64,000 bases of DNA from Haloferula helveola (GCF_037076345.1 NZ_AP024702.1:2914001-2978000), one strand, 5' to 3'; positions 35,981 to 45,315 are shown, numbered from the stretch's first letter. The notes: generated by a model from the letters alone, not told the origin. Numbers and translations are program-made.

Positions 35981-37309
35981 TCAGGGTTGGACGAGGGAGG
36001 TGCTGGTGCTGACGCGGGTGAACGTCACGCGTCCCCGGGCTTCGAGGGTTTCCTTGTTGAGTCCGGTGAAGGCCTCGTGGATGTCACCCTCGAGCACCTG
36101 GTCGGTGCCCGACTCGCCGTCGTCGATCTTCACCCGGACCGTGCGACCCATGGATCGGCCGTTCTTCAGGTCGGGGTGGTACTTGTGGCGGAAAGGGTTG
36201 AGCGGATGGCTCGCGGGCAGCGTCATCTGCCCTTCGAACCAGCCGGAGTCGGTGCCGAGCGTGAGCCCGCTGCCATCGATCGGCATCGTTGCGGTGCTGA
36301 AGCGCTGGCCGACCAGCTTGCCGCCGCGCATCGTGATTCCGTCGAAGTTCGGCAGCTGGGATTCGTCGAGGACGATGACCGTTTGCGGTGAAGCCGGCGG
36401 GACGACGCGGGTACGCATCAGGGTGGCCTCATCGAGCAGCTGCACGTTACCGCTGCCGGAGACGAACATCAGCACGTCTTCGGGGAAGCCGGCCGGGGTC
36501 GGCTGCCACTCGCCGGTGGCGGCGTGTTTCACCTCGTCCAGAACGGCCTTCCCGAGCCACAAGCCGCCGAGATCGGCGGACAGCTTGGCCGGGCTTGGCG
36601 TTTCGCCGCTGTAGATGCTGGCGATCTCGGTGTCGCCGAGCGCTCGCGAATACACGCTGACCTCGCGGATCGCTCCGGCGAAGTTCTCGGCGTTCCCGGG
36701 CAGATCGGAGCCGATGACCAGAGGCTCGTCGATCTGACCGAAGACGACCGAGGCGTCGTGCTCGACGGGGTCCTTCACACCATCGATGTAGAACCGGACC
36801 TTCGAACCATCGTAGGTAACCGCCACGTGCTGCCAGACGCCGCTGTTGCCGTTGAGGAGGACACTGCTGTCCCAAACGCCATCGCCGGTCCCCCCGGCGG
36901 GCGTGAACATGTTGGCGCCGAACCGCAGATGGCGCGCCCAGGTGACGGTGAAGGTGAAGGGAGCCTTGGTGACTCCCTTGGTCACGATGCCGTTCCAATC
37001 ATCGAAGCGGGTCGCCTGGATCCAAGCCGTGATGGTGAGCTGGTTGGTGACCCCCGAGGCAATGTTCTGGACGCTCCGGAAGTGCTCGTTGTCAAACTTC
37101 GCCAGATAGACGCTGCGCGGGTCGCCATCCCAGTAGGCTCCCCAGCCAGGACCGAAGAAGTTCGCGGTCGTGCCGGTCCACTGGTCGTGAATCACGTTGC
37201 CACCGCCTTCGTTCATCGGGAAGTAGGCCTCGAGTCCGTCGAGCAGGTCGGCTCGTGCGGAAAGGCTTGGGATCAGGGCAAGCGCCGCCGTTGCGAGGAT
37301 CGTTCTCAT
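35981..37309 (-). CDS. Secreted LamG/concanavalin A-like lectin-fold protein
   Basis: A 442-residue protein; the ATG at 37309 gives the signal peptide MRTILATAALALIPSLSARA. A LamG-type jelly-roll spans about residues 22-225 (LEAYFPMNEGGGNVIHD, LTITAWIQATRFDDWNGIVTKG, WQHVAVTYDGSKVRFYIDGV, GAIREVSVYSRALGDTEIASIY). The remaining 200 residues are beta-rich and unfamiliar (TVRVKIDDGESGTDQVLEGD). It may bind glycans or act as a surface scaffold. It lies 12 bases upstream of the giant gene and 11 bases downstream of the first operon gene. Confidence 0.85.
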   Translation of the reverse strand: MRTILATAALALIPSLSARADLLDGLEAYFPMNEGGGNVIHDQWTGTTANFFGPGWGAYWDGDPRSVYLAKFDNEHFRSVQNIASGVTNQLTITAWIQATRFDDWNGIVTKGVTKAPFTFTVTWARHLRFGANMFTPAGGTGDGVWDSSVLLNGNSGVWQHVAVTYDGSKVRFYIDGVKDPVEHDASVVFGQIDEPLVIGSDLPGNAENFAGAIREVSVYSRALGDTEIASIYSGETPSPAKLSADLGGLWLGKAVLDEVKHAATGEWQPTPAGFPEDVLMFVSGSGNVQLLDEATLMRTRVVPPASPQTVIVLDESQLPNFDGITMRGGKLVGQRFSTATMPIDGSGLTLGTDSGWFEGQMTLPASHPLNPFRHKYHPDLKNGRSMGRTVRVKIDDGESGTDQVLEGDIHEAFTGLNKETLEARGRVTFTRVSTSTSLVQP

Positions 37310-37320
37310 GGGGTGATCGG

Positions 37321-38268
37321 TCAGTTGGATGCTGCGGGGACCTCGACCGGCACGCTGATGCGCACGCCGCCGCCGGTGATTTGCAGGAGTCCCGCTCCCG
37401 GGCCGGAAGTCCGGACGCGCCACTCGGCCCGCGGGTCGAGGGACTGGCTTCCCGTCAGCGGGGATTCGGTATGGATGCCCGTCAGGCGGGCGAAGGAGAC
37501 CGAACCGCTGGAAGTGATCTGCGCCGACACCGGAAGCTGGCCGTTCTTGCGCATCTGGAGGGAGAACGAGCCTCCGTCGCTTGAAACGACTCCACCGTCG
37601 CCGGCGATCGGGATGCTCACATCGAGCGGTCCCTGATGCTCCGAGCCGGTGTCGCACCAAACCCAGTAGCCTTCACCGCGCCGGATCGTCTCGGTCGGGG
37701 CGACCGCGATCCAGCGGTCGCTGACCAGCTTGAAGGCGCGCACCGGTTGATGGGCCGGTGAGCCGTCGAAGAACCGGGCGAAGGTCGGCGGCGCGGCCGG
37801 ATCGACGTCGAAGCCGGTGAAGTTGAAGGAGGGTGCGATCCACTTGCGGCGCTCGAAGACCGGCTCGCCGGTCACGGTCCAGACGCAGGCGGCCGAGGTC
37901 TGGATGAGCAGCGCCTGCCGTCCGGTGACCGCGTGCAGGTTGTTGAGGAATGAGGCCGGGTGGCTGGAGGGCAGCCAGTTTTGCCAGGAAGACGACTTGC
38001 GGGGCAGGGCGGCGGGATCGGTCAGCGAGTCGACTTGGGCGACCGTCGGCAGCCATGCCGAGCAGCGTTCGACCGGCAGGCCCGCGAAAAGCGTGGATGG
38101 CGATGGCTGACTCGGCCGGATTTCGAGGAACACGGCATTCCAGCCGGCCTTCAGATTGAAAGTCTGCTCGGCCGCTTCGATGGCCGGGGCGAGGGAGAGA
38201 ATGACGGTCGCGAGACCAACGAGGGGGCGGCGGGAGAGAGCCGGTGGGGATTCGAGGGGCGACGTCAT
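37321..38268 (-). CDS. Exported beta-rich protein, first gene of the giant-protein operon
   Basis: A 315-residue protein with a signal sequence near residues 15-33 (LVGLATVILSLAPAIEAA). The mature start (FNLKAGWNAVFLEIRP) and GEGYWVWCDTG resemble N-terminal modules of secreted Verrucomicrobial proteins that carry GWN and GxxYWV words. I know of no assigned function. The C-terminus is beta-rich (GGGVRISVPVEVPAASN). It begins the tight six-gene operon that ends with the foldase lipoprotein. Confidence 0.75.
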   Translation of the reverse strand: MTSPLESPPALSRRPLVGLATVILSLAPAIEAAEQTFNLKAGWNAVFLEIRPSQPSPSTLFAGLPVERCSAWLPTVAQVDSLTDPAALPRKSSSWQNWLPSSHPASFLNNLHAVTGRQALLIQTSAACVWTVTGEPVFERRKWIAPSFNFTGFDVDPAAPPTFARFFDGSPAHQPVRAFKLVSDRWIAVAPTETIRRGEGYWVWCDTGSEHQGPLDVSIPIAGDGGVVSSDGGSFSLQMRKNGQLPVSAQITSSGSVSFARLTGIHTESPLTGSQSLDPRAEWRVRTSGPGAGLLQITGGGVRISVPVEVPAASN

Positions 38269-38613
38269 AGCAGGACCAATCGGCGGAGAATTAAGGAATT
38301 TTTAATAATACGCGTTTGCGTAATGAAGAATGGAGGCTCGATGGCACGGAGGCTCCATAAAATTTTAGATTTGTAAATAGTTTTTATTCCTTAACCTAAC
38401 AGCGTATAGCCATTGATATTGCTTGCTTCCTGGAGGCTGCGAGTGGGACGAAGGAGGTTGCCCAACCCTTGATGAGCTGGCTGAACGGCGCGACAACGGG
38501 AATCGCTTCGTGTGGGCGGCTTGGATTCCGCCGCTGAGGAAGCCGGCGAGTTTGCACGAAAAAGCCGCGCTCCCGGAGTCGGAGGCGCGGCTGGAAGGGG
38601 GGCGGAGGGTCGA
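38269..38613. other. AT-rich intergenic region upstream of the giant-protein operon
   Basis: This 345-base gap contains no convincing gene. The part nearest the operon (38281-38400) is strikingly AT-rich for this genome. Read on the minus strand it offers TATTAT/TATTAA words as possible -10 sites about 35 bases before the operon start. It also carries a direct repeat of GAGCCTCC eight bases apart (two copies within 38327-38356). The other end holds the terminator of the coiled-coil gene. Confidence 0.45.
38559..38592 (-). terminator. Rho-independent terminator of the coiled-coil protein gene
   Basis: On the minus strand AGCCGCGC and GCGCGGCT form an 8-bp stem with a 14-base loop, followed directly by five T residues. 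It starts about 20 bases after the stop codon of the coiled-coil gene. Confidence 0.75.
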
Positions 38614-39603
38614 TCAGGCGTCAGCGCCCTTTTTCTTCTTCTTCGGATTGCTGGCTTCCGCCTGCTCCAGCTTGTTGCGCAGCGACTTGATCGTCTTGTC
38701 CCGCTCGTTCAGCTCCTTGCTGAGTTGCTGCTGTCGGGACTCCATCTTGCCGGTCTGGCTTTGAAGGCTCTCGAGTTTCTTGGCCGTGGCATCGGCGCGG
38801 TCCTTGGCCGCCATCATTTCCTGGGTCGCCTCGTTGGCGGTCATCAGGGCTTTCTTCAGTGCAGCCTGGCCCTTCTCCGCGGTTCGTTGCACGAGGGCTT
38901 CCATCTCGGACTTGAATTGCGCGTGTTGCTCCCGCAGCTCGCCGAGTTCCTTCTTCGTTTTGGCGAGTTCCGTCGTGGTCGCGACATTCAACTTCTTGGA
39001 TTCCGCGAAGCCATTCGACATCTCGTGGATCTTCTTGTCCATCGTGGCGGTCGCGACCTTGAGCTTTTCGTTCTCTTTCACGAGCTCGGCCATCTTCCGC
39101 GGCTCCTTCAGTTCGTTGCGCAGGTGGTTCAGTTCGCTTTCGAGCGCGGTGAATTCCTTCACGGTCTTCTCAAGCCGGCCGTGGAAGTGGACCAGCTTCT
39201 CCTGAGCCGCGTGGCCGATCGCGAGGCGCTGTGCCTGCGCCTCGGCCTTGCTCTTCCACTCGGCCTCGGCCTTGGCGTGGGCGACTGACTTCTTCTCCCA
39301 CTCGGTGGCGGATTTCTGACTTTCGGCGAGCTGCTTCTTGAGCTGTTCGATCAGCTGGTCCTTCTCGCCGATCACCTTCTTGCTGTGTTTGACCGTCTCG
39401 ATCGCCAGATCGCGCTCGCGGATGGCGGTTTGGACCTGTTGTTCGGCCTGTTTCAGCGTGTCGGCGAGCGTGCTGAAACTCTCGCTGAGCATTTTCTGGG
39501 TCGACTCGGGGGCCGGCTTCTTGTCTGCGAACGCGGCCGGAACGAGGCTCGCGCTGAGGATTCCGAGGAGGAGGGCGATACGTGGGGTGTGTTTTGTGTT
39601 CAT
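38614..39603 (-). CDS. Exported long coiled-coil protein
   Basis: A 329-residue protein with a signal peptide (about residues 1-26, ending AAFA|DKK). From residue 35 to 310 it is almost pure heptad-type coiled coil rich in Lys, Glu, Gln and Ala. It ends in a Lys-rich tail (NPKKKKKGADA). No enzymatic motif is present. A structural role in the periplasm or cell envelope is inference. It is monocistronic with a clear terminator. Confidence 0.8.
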   Translation of the reverse strand: MNTKHTPRIALLLGILSASLVPAAFADKKPAPESTQKMLSESFSTLADTLKQAEQQVQTAIRERDLAIETVKHSKKVIGEKDQLIEQLKKQLAESQKSATEWEKKSVAHAKAEAEWKSKAEAQAQRLAIGHAAQEKLVHFHGRLEKTVKEFTALESELNHLRNELKEPRKMAELVKENEKLKVATATMDKKIHEMSNGFAESKKLNVATTTELAKTKKELGELREQHAQFKSEMEALVQRTAEKGQAALKKALMTANEATQEMMAAKDRADATAKKLESLQSQTGKMESRQQQLSKELNERDKTIKSLRNKLEQAEASNPKKKKKGADA

Positions 39604-39698
39604 AAAGTCCTAAGGATACACTCCGGGGCTACGCCTGATCTTACGGAAATGCAAAGGGTTTCCGGAAAAGGATCCGCCACCTGCGCATTCGCACCGGT

Positions 39699-40142
39699 CT
39701 AGCGCAGGGAACGCAGCGCATCGCGCACTGCAGTCGGCAAACTCACGGCACCATTTCCGCCGAGTCGGGCATCGATTTCCTCCAGTCGCTGGATCAGGTC
39801 GCGGACGTCCTCGCGTTTCGCCGGACCGCCGGCGGCGGCACAGAAATGGGTCCGGCAGCCGAAGGGCCGACCGTCGTAGATGCGGCATTTGCCACTTTCC
39901 GGATGGAGAAACGGGCACGAGCCGTCGGCCGGCATCTCGAACTCCTTCCGGCCCGCCGCCCGCCACGCCTTGGCCGCCACGAATGCCTCGCCTTTCGTCA
40001 GGTAAGGCGTGTGACCGACCAGCCGGAACCGGCAGCAATCGGCGATCCCGGTGCAGTTCCGCTCGATCGGCCGGTGGCTCCACTCGGCGTAGATCTCTCG
40101 CACCTCACGCATCGCTTCGTTGAGGGCGGGGTCGCGCTTCAT
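39699..40142 (-). CDS. YkgJ-family cysteine-cluster protein
   Basis: A 147-residue protein with the Fe-S or zinc-binding cysteine pattern of the YkgJ/CxxCxxCC family: Cys30, Cys36, Cys37, Cys76, Cys86, Cys96 and Cys101, including KCRIYDGRPFGCR. The biochemical role of this family is not established. It is divergent from the YceH gene with an 89-base gap. Confidence 0.85.
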   Translation of the reverse strand: MKRDPALNEAMREVREIYAEWSHRPIERNCTGIADCCRFRLVGHTPYLTKGEAFVAAKAWRAAGRKEFEMPADGSCPFLHPESGKCRIYDGRPFGCRTHFCAAAGGPAKREDVRDLIQRLEEIDARLGGNGAVSLPTAVRDALRSLR

Positions 40143-40231
40143 GGACCGATTCGAGGGGATGCGACCGCGGGGATCAAGGTTGGCGAGTTTGCCGGTTCCC
40201 TTTTGGCCGGGGGAGGTTGAGAATCGGCCTG

Positions 40232-40855
40232 ATGAAACACTTTCCGGAACTCCAATTGACCGCGGTCGGGGCGCGGGTGCTGGGTTGCTTGCTGGAAAAG
40301 GAAGTCCTGACGCCCGACCAGTACCCGATGACGGTCAACGCGTTGGTCACGGCCTGCAACCAGGCGACTTCGCGCCATCCGGTGACGAGCTTCACGGCTT
40401 CGGAGGTGGAGGAGGCGCTGCGGCAGCTTTCGGACGACTACCTCGTCACCCGGATGCTCGGCGGCCGGGCTCCTAAGTTCGAACACAACCTTGGCGACCT
40501 GCTCGCGCTCACTTCCGCCGAGAGGGCGGTTTTCACGGTCTTGCTGCTGCGCGGAACGCAGACGGCCGGCGAGTTGAAGCAGCGGACGGAGCGGATGCAC
40601 GACTTCGCCTCGCTCGACGAGGTCGAGGAGATCCTGACCGGCTTCATCGAGTATCCGCACGGCCCGTTGGTCGAGCGGTTGCCGGCGGGTGGCGGGCGAC
40701 GGGTCGAGACCTTCCGGCACCTGCTTTCCGAGGATGCCGGCGCGGAGCCGGAGGCCGACTTCGATGCCGGCGCCGACTGGCGGCAGGAAATGGAACAGCG
40801 CTTGGCAGCGTTGGAGATGCAGGTCGCCGAGCTGAAGGCGCAGCTCGGGGAGTGA
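40232..40855 (+). CDS. yceH: YceH-family (DUF480) winged-helix protein
   Basis: A 207-residue homologue of E. coli YceH, recognisable from LTAVGARVLGCLLEKEVLTP, DQYPMTVNALVTACNQ and the second half LTSAERAVFTVLLLRGTQTAGELKQRT. It has two winged-helix units and a short C-terminal coiled coil (MEQRLAALEMQVAELKAQ). The cellular role of YceH is poorly defined. I chose the ATG at 40232; an in-frame TTG at 40217 lies too close to the GGGGAGG. Confidence 0.88.
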   Translation: MKHFPELQLTAVGARVLGCLLEKEVLTPDQYPMTVNALVTACNQATSRHPVTSFTASEVEEALRQLSDDYLVTRMLGGRAPKFEHNLGDLLALTSAERAVFTVLLLRGTQTAGELKQRTERMHDFASLDEVEEILTGFIEYPHGPLVERLPAGGGRRVETFRHLLSEDAGAEPEADFDAGADWRQEMEQRLAALEMQVAELKAQLGE

Positions 40856-40902
40856 GCGGCCGGGAGGCCGCCTCGCCCACTCATGGCGCTCGCAGAGCGC
40901 CA
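40856..40902. repeat. Two small hairpins between convergent yceH and leuS
   Basis: GCGGCC-GGGA-GGCCGC (40856-40871) and TGGCGCTC-GCA-GAGCGCCA (40884-40902) fill the 52-base gap. They may act as a bidirectional terminator or belong to the palindromic repeats seen elsewhere in the window. Confidence 0.45.
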
Positions 40903-40907
40903 CTCCG

Positions 40908-43460
40908 TCAGTTCGCCACGATATTCACGAGGCGGCCGGGGACGACGATGATCTTGCGGATCGTCTTGCCTTCAGTCTGTTCCTGAACCTTCGGGGCCGC
41001 TTGGGCGGCGGCTTCGATCTCTTCCTTCGGCGCGTCCTTCGCCACCGTGATCTTGTCGCGCAGCTTGCCGTTCACCTGGACCACCAGTTCGATCTCCGAC
41101 TCGATCAGCGCGGACTCGTCGTGAGCCGGCCAAGCCGACTCGCTGAGCGGTTCGGCCCCGCCGAGGCGGGCGTGGATTTCCTCGCTGAGGTGTGGGGCGA
41201 AGGGATTGAGCACGTGCAACAGCTGCGTGAACTCTTTCAGCGGCACCACGTCGGCGGCGGTGAAGGCGTTGGTGCAGATCATCATCTGCGAGATCGCGGT
41301 GTTGAACGACATCTTCTCGATGTCCTCGGTGACCTTCTTGATCGTCTCGTGGACGACCTTCAGCAGTGCCTTGTCGTCGCACGGCACGTCCTGGATCTTC
41401 GACGAGCGTTCCCACTCGCCGGCCTGGTTCAGTTCGAATGCGACGCGCCAGACGCGGGCGAGGAAGCGCGAGATGCCCTCGACGCCCTTCATTTGCCATG
41501 GCTTCACCTGCTCGAGCGGGCCCATGAACATCTCGTAGAGACGCAGCGCGTCGGCGCCGTAGTCGCGGACCACGTCGTCGGGATTGACGACATTGCCGAA
41601 GGACTTCGACATCTTGCGCCCGTCCTCACCGAGGATCAGGCCCTGGTTGACCAGCTTCTTGAACGGCTCGTTGGTCGACAGGTGGCCGAGGTCGTTCAGG
41701 ACCTTGTGGTAGAAACGGGCGTAGAGCAGGTGCAGCACCGCGTGCTCGGTGCCGCCGACGTAGAGATCGACGATACCCTTGCTGTCCGTGCCGCCGCTCC
41801 AGTAGCTCTCGACTTCCTGGCCGATGAAGCTCTCGTTGTTGCCGGGGTCGCAGTAGCGCAGGTAGTACCAGCATGAGCCGGCCCACTGGGGCATCGTGTT
41901 CGTTTCACGCTCGAACTGGTCGCTGTAGTTGATCCAGTCGGTCGCCTTGACCAGCGGGCCGCGCGGGTCGCCGGTCGGCTTGAAATCCTCCATTTCCGGC
42001 TGCAGCAGCGGCAGCTCGCTCTCGGGGATGGTCGTGTGCTCGCCCGTCGTCTTGTCCCACAGCAGCGGGAACGGCTCACCCCAGTAGCGCTGGCGGCTGA
42101 ACAGCCAGTCGCGGAGCTTGTACTGGATCTTACGGACTCCTTTGCCCTCCGACTCCAGCCACTCGATGATCTTCGCCTTCGCCTCAGCGGTCGGCAGGCC
42201 GTCGAGGAAGCCGGAATTCACCGCGGTGCCATGGTCGGTATAGCCCTGCCAGTCCTCGTCGCCCTTCGGCTGGACCACCTGCAGGATCGGCAGCTCGAAC
42301 TTCTTGGCGAACTCGAAGTCACGTTCGTCGTGCGCCGGCACGGCCATGATCGCGCCTGTGCCGTAGCCCATCATGACGTAGTCGGCGATCCAGACCGGGA
42401 TCTTCTCGCCGTTGACCGGATTGATCGCGTGAGCACCGGTGAAGACGCCGGTCTTGTCCTTGTTCAAGTCGCCGCGATCGAGGTCGGACTTGCTGGCGCA
42501 GGCCGCGACATATTCCTCGACCGCCGACTTCTGCGCGTCGGTCGTGATTTCGGCCACCAGCGGGTGCTCGGGAGCGAGCACCATGTAGGTGGCGCCGAAC
42601 AGGGTGTCCGGACGGGTTGTGAAGACAGTCACCTGATGACCTTCCAGATCGAAGTGAACTTCCGCACCTTCGCTGCGGCCGATCCAGTTCCGCTGCAGCA
42701 GCTTGATGCCTTCCGGCCAGTCGAGCGGCTCCAGTTCGTCGATCAGCCGCTGGGCATACTTGGTGATCCGCAGCATCCACTGGCGCAGCGGTCGGCGTTC
42801 GACGGTGTGGCCCTTGGCTTTCCACTCCTCGACCTCCTCGTTGGCGAGGACGGTGCCGAGATCGGGCGACCAGTTGACCGGCGCCTCGTGGATGAAGGCC
42901 AGCCGGACCGCGTCAATCTGCTCGCGGCTCCAGCCCTTGCCTTCCAGTTCGCTGACCGGCTTGGCCTTCTGCGCCTCTTCGTCGAAGTAGGAGTTGTAGA
43001 GCTGGATGAAGATCCACTGGGTCCAGCGGACGTATTCCGGGTCGGTGGTGGCGATCTCGCGATCCCAGTCGTAGCCGAAGCCCAGCGACTTCAGCTGGCG
43101 CTTGAAGGTGGTGATGTTGGCCTCGGTCGTGACCCGCGGGTGCTGGCCGGTCTTGATCGCGTACTGCTCGGCGGGCAGGCCGAACGAATCCCAGCCCATA
43201 GGATGGAGCACGTTGAATCCCTGGCGGCGCTTGGCGCGGCCGATGATGTCGGTGGCGGTGTAGCCTTCCGGGTGTCCGACGTGCAGGCCGCTGCCGGACG
43301 GGTAGGGGAACATGTCGAGGACGTAGAACTTCGGCTTCGAAGCATCGAAATCGGCATCGCCCGGATTTGGCGTGCGGAAGGTCTTCTCATCGTCCCAGCG
43401 CTTCTGCCAAGCGGGCTCGAACTCATCGAAGGGGTAGGGCTTGCGGCGGTCGTCGGACAT
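40908..43460 (-). CDS. leuS: Leucyl-tRNA synthetase
   Basis: An 850-residue class I aminoacyl-tRNA synthetase, the normal bacterial LeuRS length. The HIGH-type motif is HVGH at residues 60-63 in [15 protein letters not shown], and KMSKS is at 616-620. The CP1 editing domain ([23 protein letters not shown]) and the C-terminal anticodon-binding region are present. It charges tRNA-Leu and edits misactivated amino acids in the cytoplasm. Confidence 0.98.
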   Translation of the reverse strand: MSDDRRKPYPFDEFEPAWQKRWDDEKTFRTPNPGDADFDASKPKFYVLDMFPYPSGSGLHVGHPEGYTATDIIGRAKRRQGFNVLHPMGWDSFGLPAEQYAIKTGQHPRVTTEANITTFKRQLKSLGFGYDWDREIATTDPEYVRWTQWIFIQLYNSYFDEEAQKAKPVSELEGKGWSREQIDAVRLAFIHEAPVNWSPDLGTVLANEEVEEWKAKGHTVERRPLRQWMLRITKYAQRLIDELEPLDWPEGIKLLQRNWIGRSEGAEVHFDLEGHQVTVFTTRPDTLFGATYMVLAPEHPLVAEITTDAQKSAVEEYVAACASKSDLDRGDLNKDKTGVFTGAHAINPVNGEKIPVWIADYVMMGYGTGAIMAVPAHDERDFEFAKKFELPILQVVQPKGDEDWQGYTDHGTAVNSGFLDGLPTAEAKAKIIEWLESEGKGVRKIQYKLRDWLFSRQRYWGEPFPLLWDKTTGEHTTIPESELPLLQPEMEDFKPTGDPRGPLVKATDWINYSDQFERETNTMPQWAGSCWYYLRYCDPGNNESFIGQEVESYWSGGTDSKGIVDLYVGGTEHAVLHLLYARFYHKVLNDLGHLSTNEPFKKLVNQGLILGEDGRKMSKSFGNVVNPDDVVRDYGADALRLYEMFMGPLEQVKPWQMKGVEGISRFLARVWRVAFELNQAGEWERSSKIQDVPCDDKALLKVVHETIKKVTEDIEKMSFNTAISQMMICTNAFTAADVVPLKEFTQLLHVLNPFAPHLSEEIHARLGGAEPLSESAWPAHDESALIESEIELVVQVNGKLRDKITVAKDAPKEEIEAAAQAAPKVQEQTEGKTIRKIIVVPGRLVNIVAN

Positions 43461-43631
43461 GGTGGTGGAAATGCCAAATGCTCAAGTTCCCATGCCAAAT
43501 GGCGGGAATGGGCCTGCCCTTCGTAGCCCGACGGGCGAAGAAGGGGCGCGGAAATTGGCGGAACCGCCTGAATTTGAAAAGAAAAACCCCGGGGGATGGG
43601 CGGTCGGACTGAGAGTGGGATGCGGCTGCAG

Positions 43632-43708
43632 CATGGACCGCGAGCTTTAGCTCGCCCCGACGGTCCGGTGGCCGGGGTTCCGGGGCGAGCTAAAGCTCGC
43701 GGTCCATG
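43632..43708. repeat. 28-bp perfect inverted repeat with palindromic core
   Basis: Arms 43632-43659 and 43681-43708 are perfect reverse complements around a 21-base loop. Each arm contains a nearly palindromic core, GCGAGCT-TT-AGCTCGC. It would fold as one long hairpin or as two small ones. Confidence 0.85.
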
Positions 43709-43733
43709 ATGATCCTCCCAGGACGGCCACTTC

Positions 43734-43797
43734 GATGGTGCGCGGACTTCAGTCCGCATCCGGTCGATAGAATGCGGACTGAAGTCCGCGCACCATC
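43734..43797. repeat. 26-bp perfect inverted repeat with palindromic core
   Basis: Arms 43734-43759 and 43772-43797 are perfect reverse complements around a 12-base loop. Each has the core GCGGACT-TC-AGTCCGC. The architecture is the same as the neighbouring element but the sequence differs. It ends five bases before the stop of the SRPBCC gene. Confidence 0.85.
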
Positions 43798-43802
43798 CAC
43801 GG

Positions 43803-44726
43803 CTACTTCGCCGGGATGTGGATGATCGTCACGAGCTCGTCTTCCGGCGTGGTTTCCGGATCGCTCTCGTAGGTCTCGAAGGGAGCGAGGCGCTTGCTTC
43901 CATGGAAGACCTTCGAGCGGGCATGCATCATGCCGGCGGCCCACGCATTGCCAAGGTGGCGGTAGGCGCCGGTGTGACGGACCTGGTAGGCGCGGCAGGC
44001 GGGGCGGCTGCCGGAGACAAATCCGGCCGGGCCCTCGTCCGGCGCCTGAAGAAACGGAACGCAGGCGGTGTAGCGGCAGACGTTGGCGGCGGGCGACCAT
44101 TTCAGCACCGAGCAAAAGGGAGGCCCGCTCGGGCTGAGGTCCGCTTCCTCCAGCCACTCGCGGATTTGAGCGAAATTCTCCCTCATGTGGGGACCGATCT
44201 CATCGATCGGGCACTCGGTGTTGATGCCGGCGTAGGCGGTTTCCGGGAGCTCGACGATCCCGGGGAACTCGAGCTTGCTCGGCACGGATCCGGTCTCGAT
44301 GCGGTCCTTGAGCATCCGCAGCCCGCGGTCGTAGTCGGCGCCGATGTAGCCGGACATCATCGACTTCATCCAGAACATGAACCACGGCAGCGAGCCGGTC
44401 ATGGTCCAGGTGACCTCGGTGCCGCCATCCTTCTCGGCGAAGCGGAAACCGACGGTGTTCTCCGACTTCCACGGGCTCAGGAAAGTCAGCGCGTAGTCGA
44501 TCGATGAGCCTTCCGACTCACCCGTGATTCTCATGATGCCGCTGCCGCAGACCGGTCCTTCCCAGTCGTAGCGCTTGCCGTCGTCGGCATAGGTCAGCTT
44601 GGCGTGCGGATCGCAGATCAGCCACGGCGACCAGTCGGGCCATTTCCGGAAATTCCGCACGTCGGCGAAGACGGCGTCGGGAAAGGCCTCGATGTGGATG
44701 GAGCGGGAAACGTCGAAGGAGGGCAT
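43803..44726 (-). CDS. SRPBCC-domain protein with GyrI-like C-terminal domain
   Basis: A 307-residue protein. The N-terminal half is an SRPBCC/START-like ligand-binding fold (VSRSIHIEAFPDAVFADVRN, FRKWPDWSPW, SENTVGFRFAEKDGGTEVTW, MMSGYIGADYDRGLRMLKDR). The C-terminal half resembles the GyrI/AraC effector-binding fold (ACRAYQVRHTGAYRHLGNAW ... YESDPETTPEDELVTIIHIP). The combination is known from conserved proteins of unknown ligand; no DNA-binding domain is present. It is cytoplasmic. Confidence 0.85.
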   Translation of the reverse strand: MPSFDVSRSIHIEAFPDAVFADVRNFRKWPDWSPWLICDPHAKLTYADDGKRYDWEGPVCGSGIMRITGESEGSSIDYALTFLSPWKSENTVGFRFAEKDGGTEVTWTMTGSLPWFMFWMKSMMSGYIGADYDRGLRMLKDRIETGSVPSKLEFPGIVELPETAYAGINTECPIDEIGPHMRENFAQIREWLEEADLSPSGPPFCSVLKWSPAANVCRYTACVPFLQAPDEGPAGFVSGSRPACRAYQVRHTGAYRHLGNAWAAGMMHARSKVFHGSKRLAPFETYESDPETTPEDELVTIIHIPAK

Positions 44727-44804
44727 GGGGAGGAAGGCTCAGGTTGCAATGTTCCAATGCCAAATTGGGGAGAGTCCGGGAAGCGGATAGCAAGGCCTCG
44801 GGAC

Positions 44805-44841
44805 AAAGAAAAACCCCGCCGCGGCGCGGGGCCGGGCGGGG
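44805..44841 (-). terminator. Rho-independent terminator of the thioredoxin pair
   Basis: On the minus strand CCCCGCC and GGCGGGG form a 7-bp GC stem, followed by five T residues and then CTTT. It lies 20 bases after the stop of the downstream thioredoxin gene. Confidence 0.7.
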
Positions 44842-44860
44842 TGGTGAGAGGGGAATCGCG

Positions 44861-45298
44861 TTACTTCTTGAGCAGCGACTTCAGGTGGGCGACGTAGGCG
44901 TCGGGACCGCCTTCGCGGTAGCCGATGTCACCGGAGAGCTTCTTGCCTTCGGCATCGACGAGGTAGATCGTCGGGTAGCCTTCGACCTTGAACTCCTTGT
45001 CGAGTTTCTTGTTCTGCGCCTTCAGCTCGTCCGACTGCTCCTTCTTGCGAGGGAAGTCGACCTCCATCAGCACGAGGTTGTCCTTGGCGTATTCCTTGAA
45101 GGACTCCTTGGAGAAGACTTCCTTCTCGAGCTTGATGCACCAGCCGCACCAGTCGGTGCCGGTGAAGTTGATGAGGATCGGCTTGTTTTCCTTCTTGGCC
45201 TGGGCCTTGGCGGCTTCCCAGTCGGTGCCCCATCCGCTCGCGAATGCGGCAGTGGTGCTGAGGGCGACGAGAACGACGGTCTGAATCAGGGATTTCAT
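44861..45298 (-). CDS. Exported thioredoxin-like protein (WCGWC)
   Basis: A 145-residue protein with a signal peptide (residues 1-20) and a thioredoxin fold. The active site is WCGWC, with Cys51 and Cys54; the cis-Pro loop is EGYPTIYLVD. The layout (KKENKPILINFTGTDWC) is that of periplasmic DUF255/thioredoxin_7-type proteins, which reduce or isomerise disulfides outside the cytoplasm. It starts 17 bases after the upstream paralogue. Together with the latter it could supply electrons to exported enzymes; that is inference. Confidence 0.9.
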   Translation of the reverse strand: MKSLIQTVVLVALSTTAAFASGWGTDWEAAKAQAKKENKPILINFTGTDWCGWCIKLEKEVFSKESFKEYAKDNLVLMEVDFPRKKEQSDELKAQNKKLDKEFKVEGYPTIYLVDAEGKKLSGDIGYREGGPDAYVAHLKSLLKK

Positions 45299-45315
45299 GG
45301 GAGGTGGAGGTCGGT

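Larger units (their letters stand above)
43461..43802. other. Repeat-filled intergenic region upstream of leuS
   Basis: This 342-base gap has no supported gene. Next to leuS, on the minus strand, ATTTGGCAT occurs twice. At 43579-43595 an A-rich tract precedes CCCCGGGGG, similar to the terminator at 44805-44841. The rest consists of two large inverted repeats, listed separately. Confidence 0.6.

Noticed and set aside
43632-43797. Terminal inverted repeats of an insertion sequence
   Set aside because: The arms are only 12-21 bases apart and enclose no gene; the layout fits palindromic repeats, not an insertion sequence.
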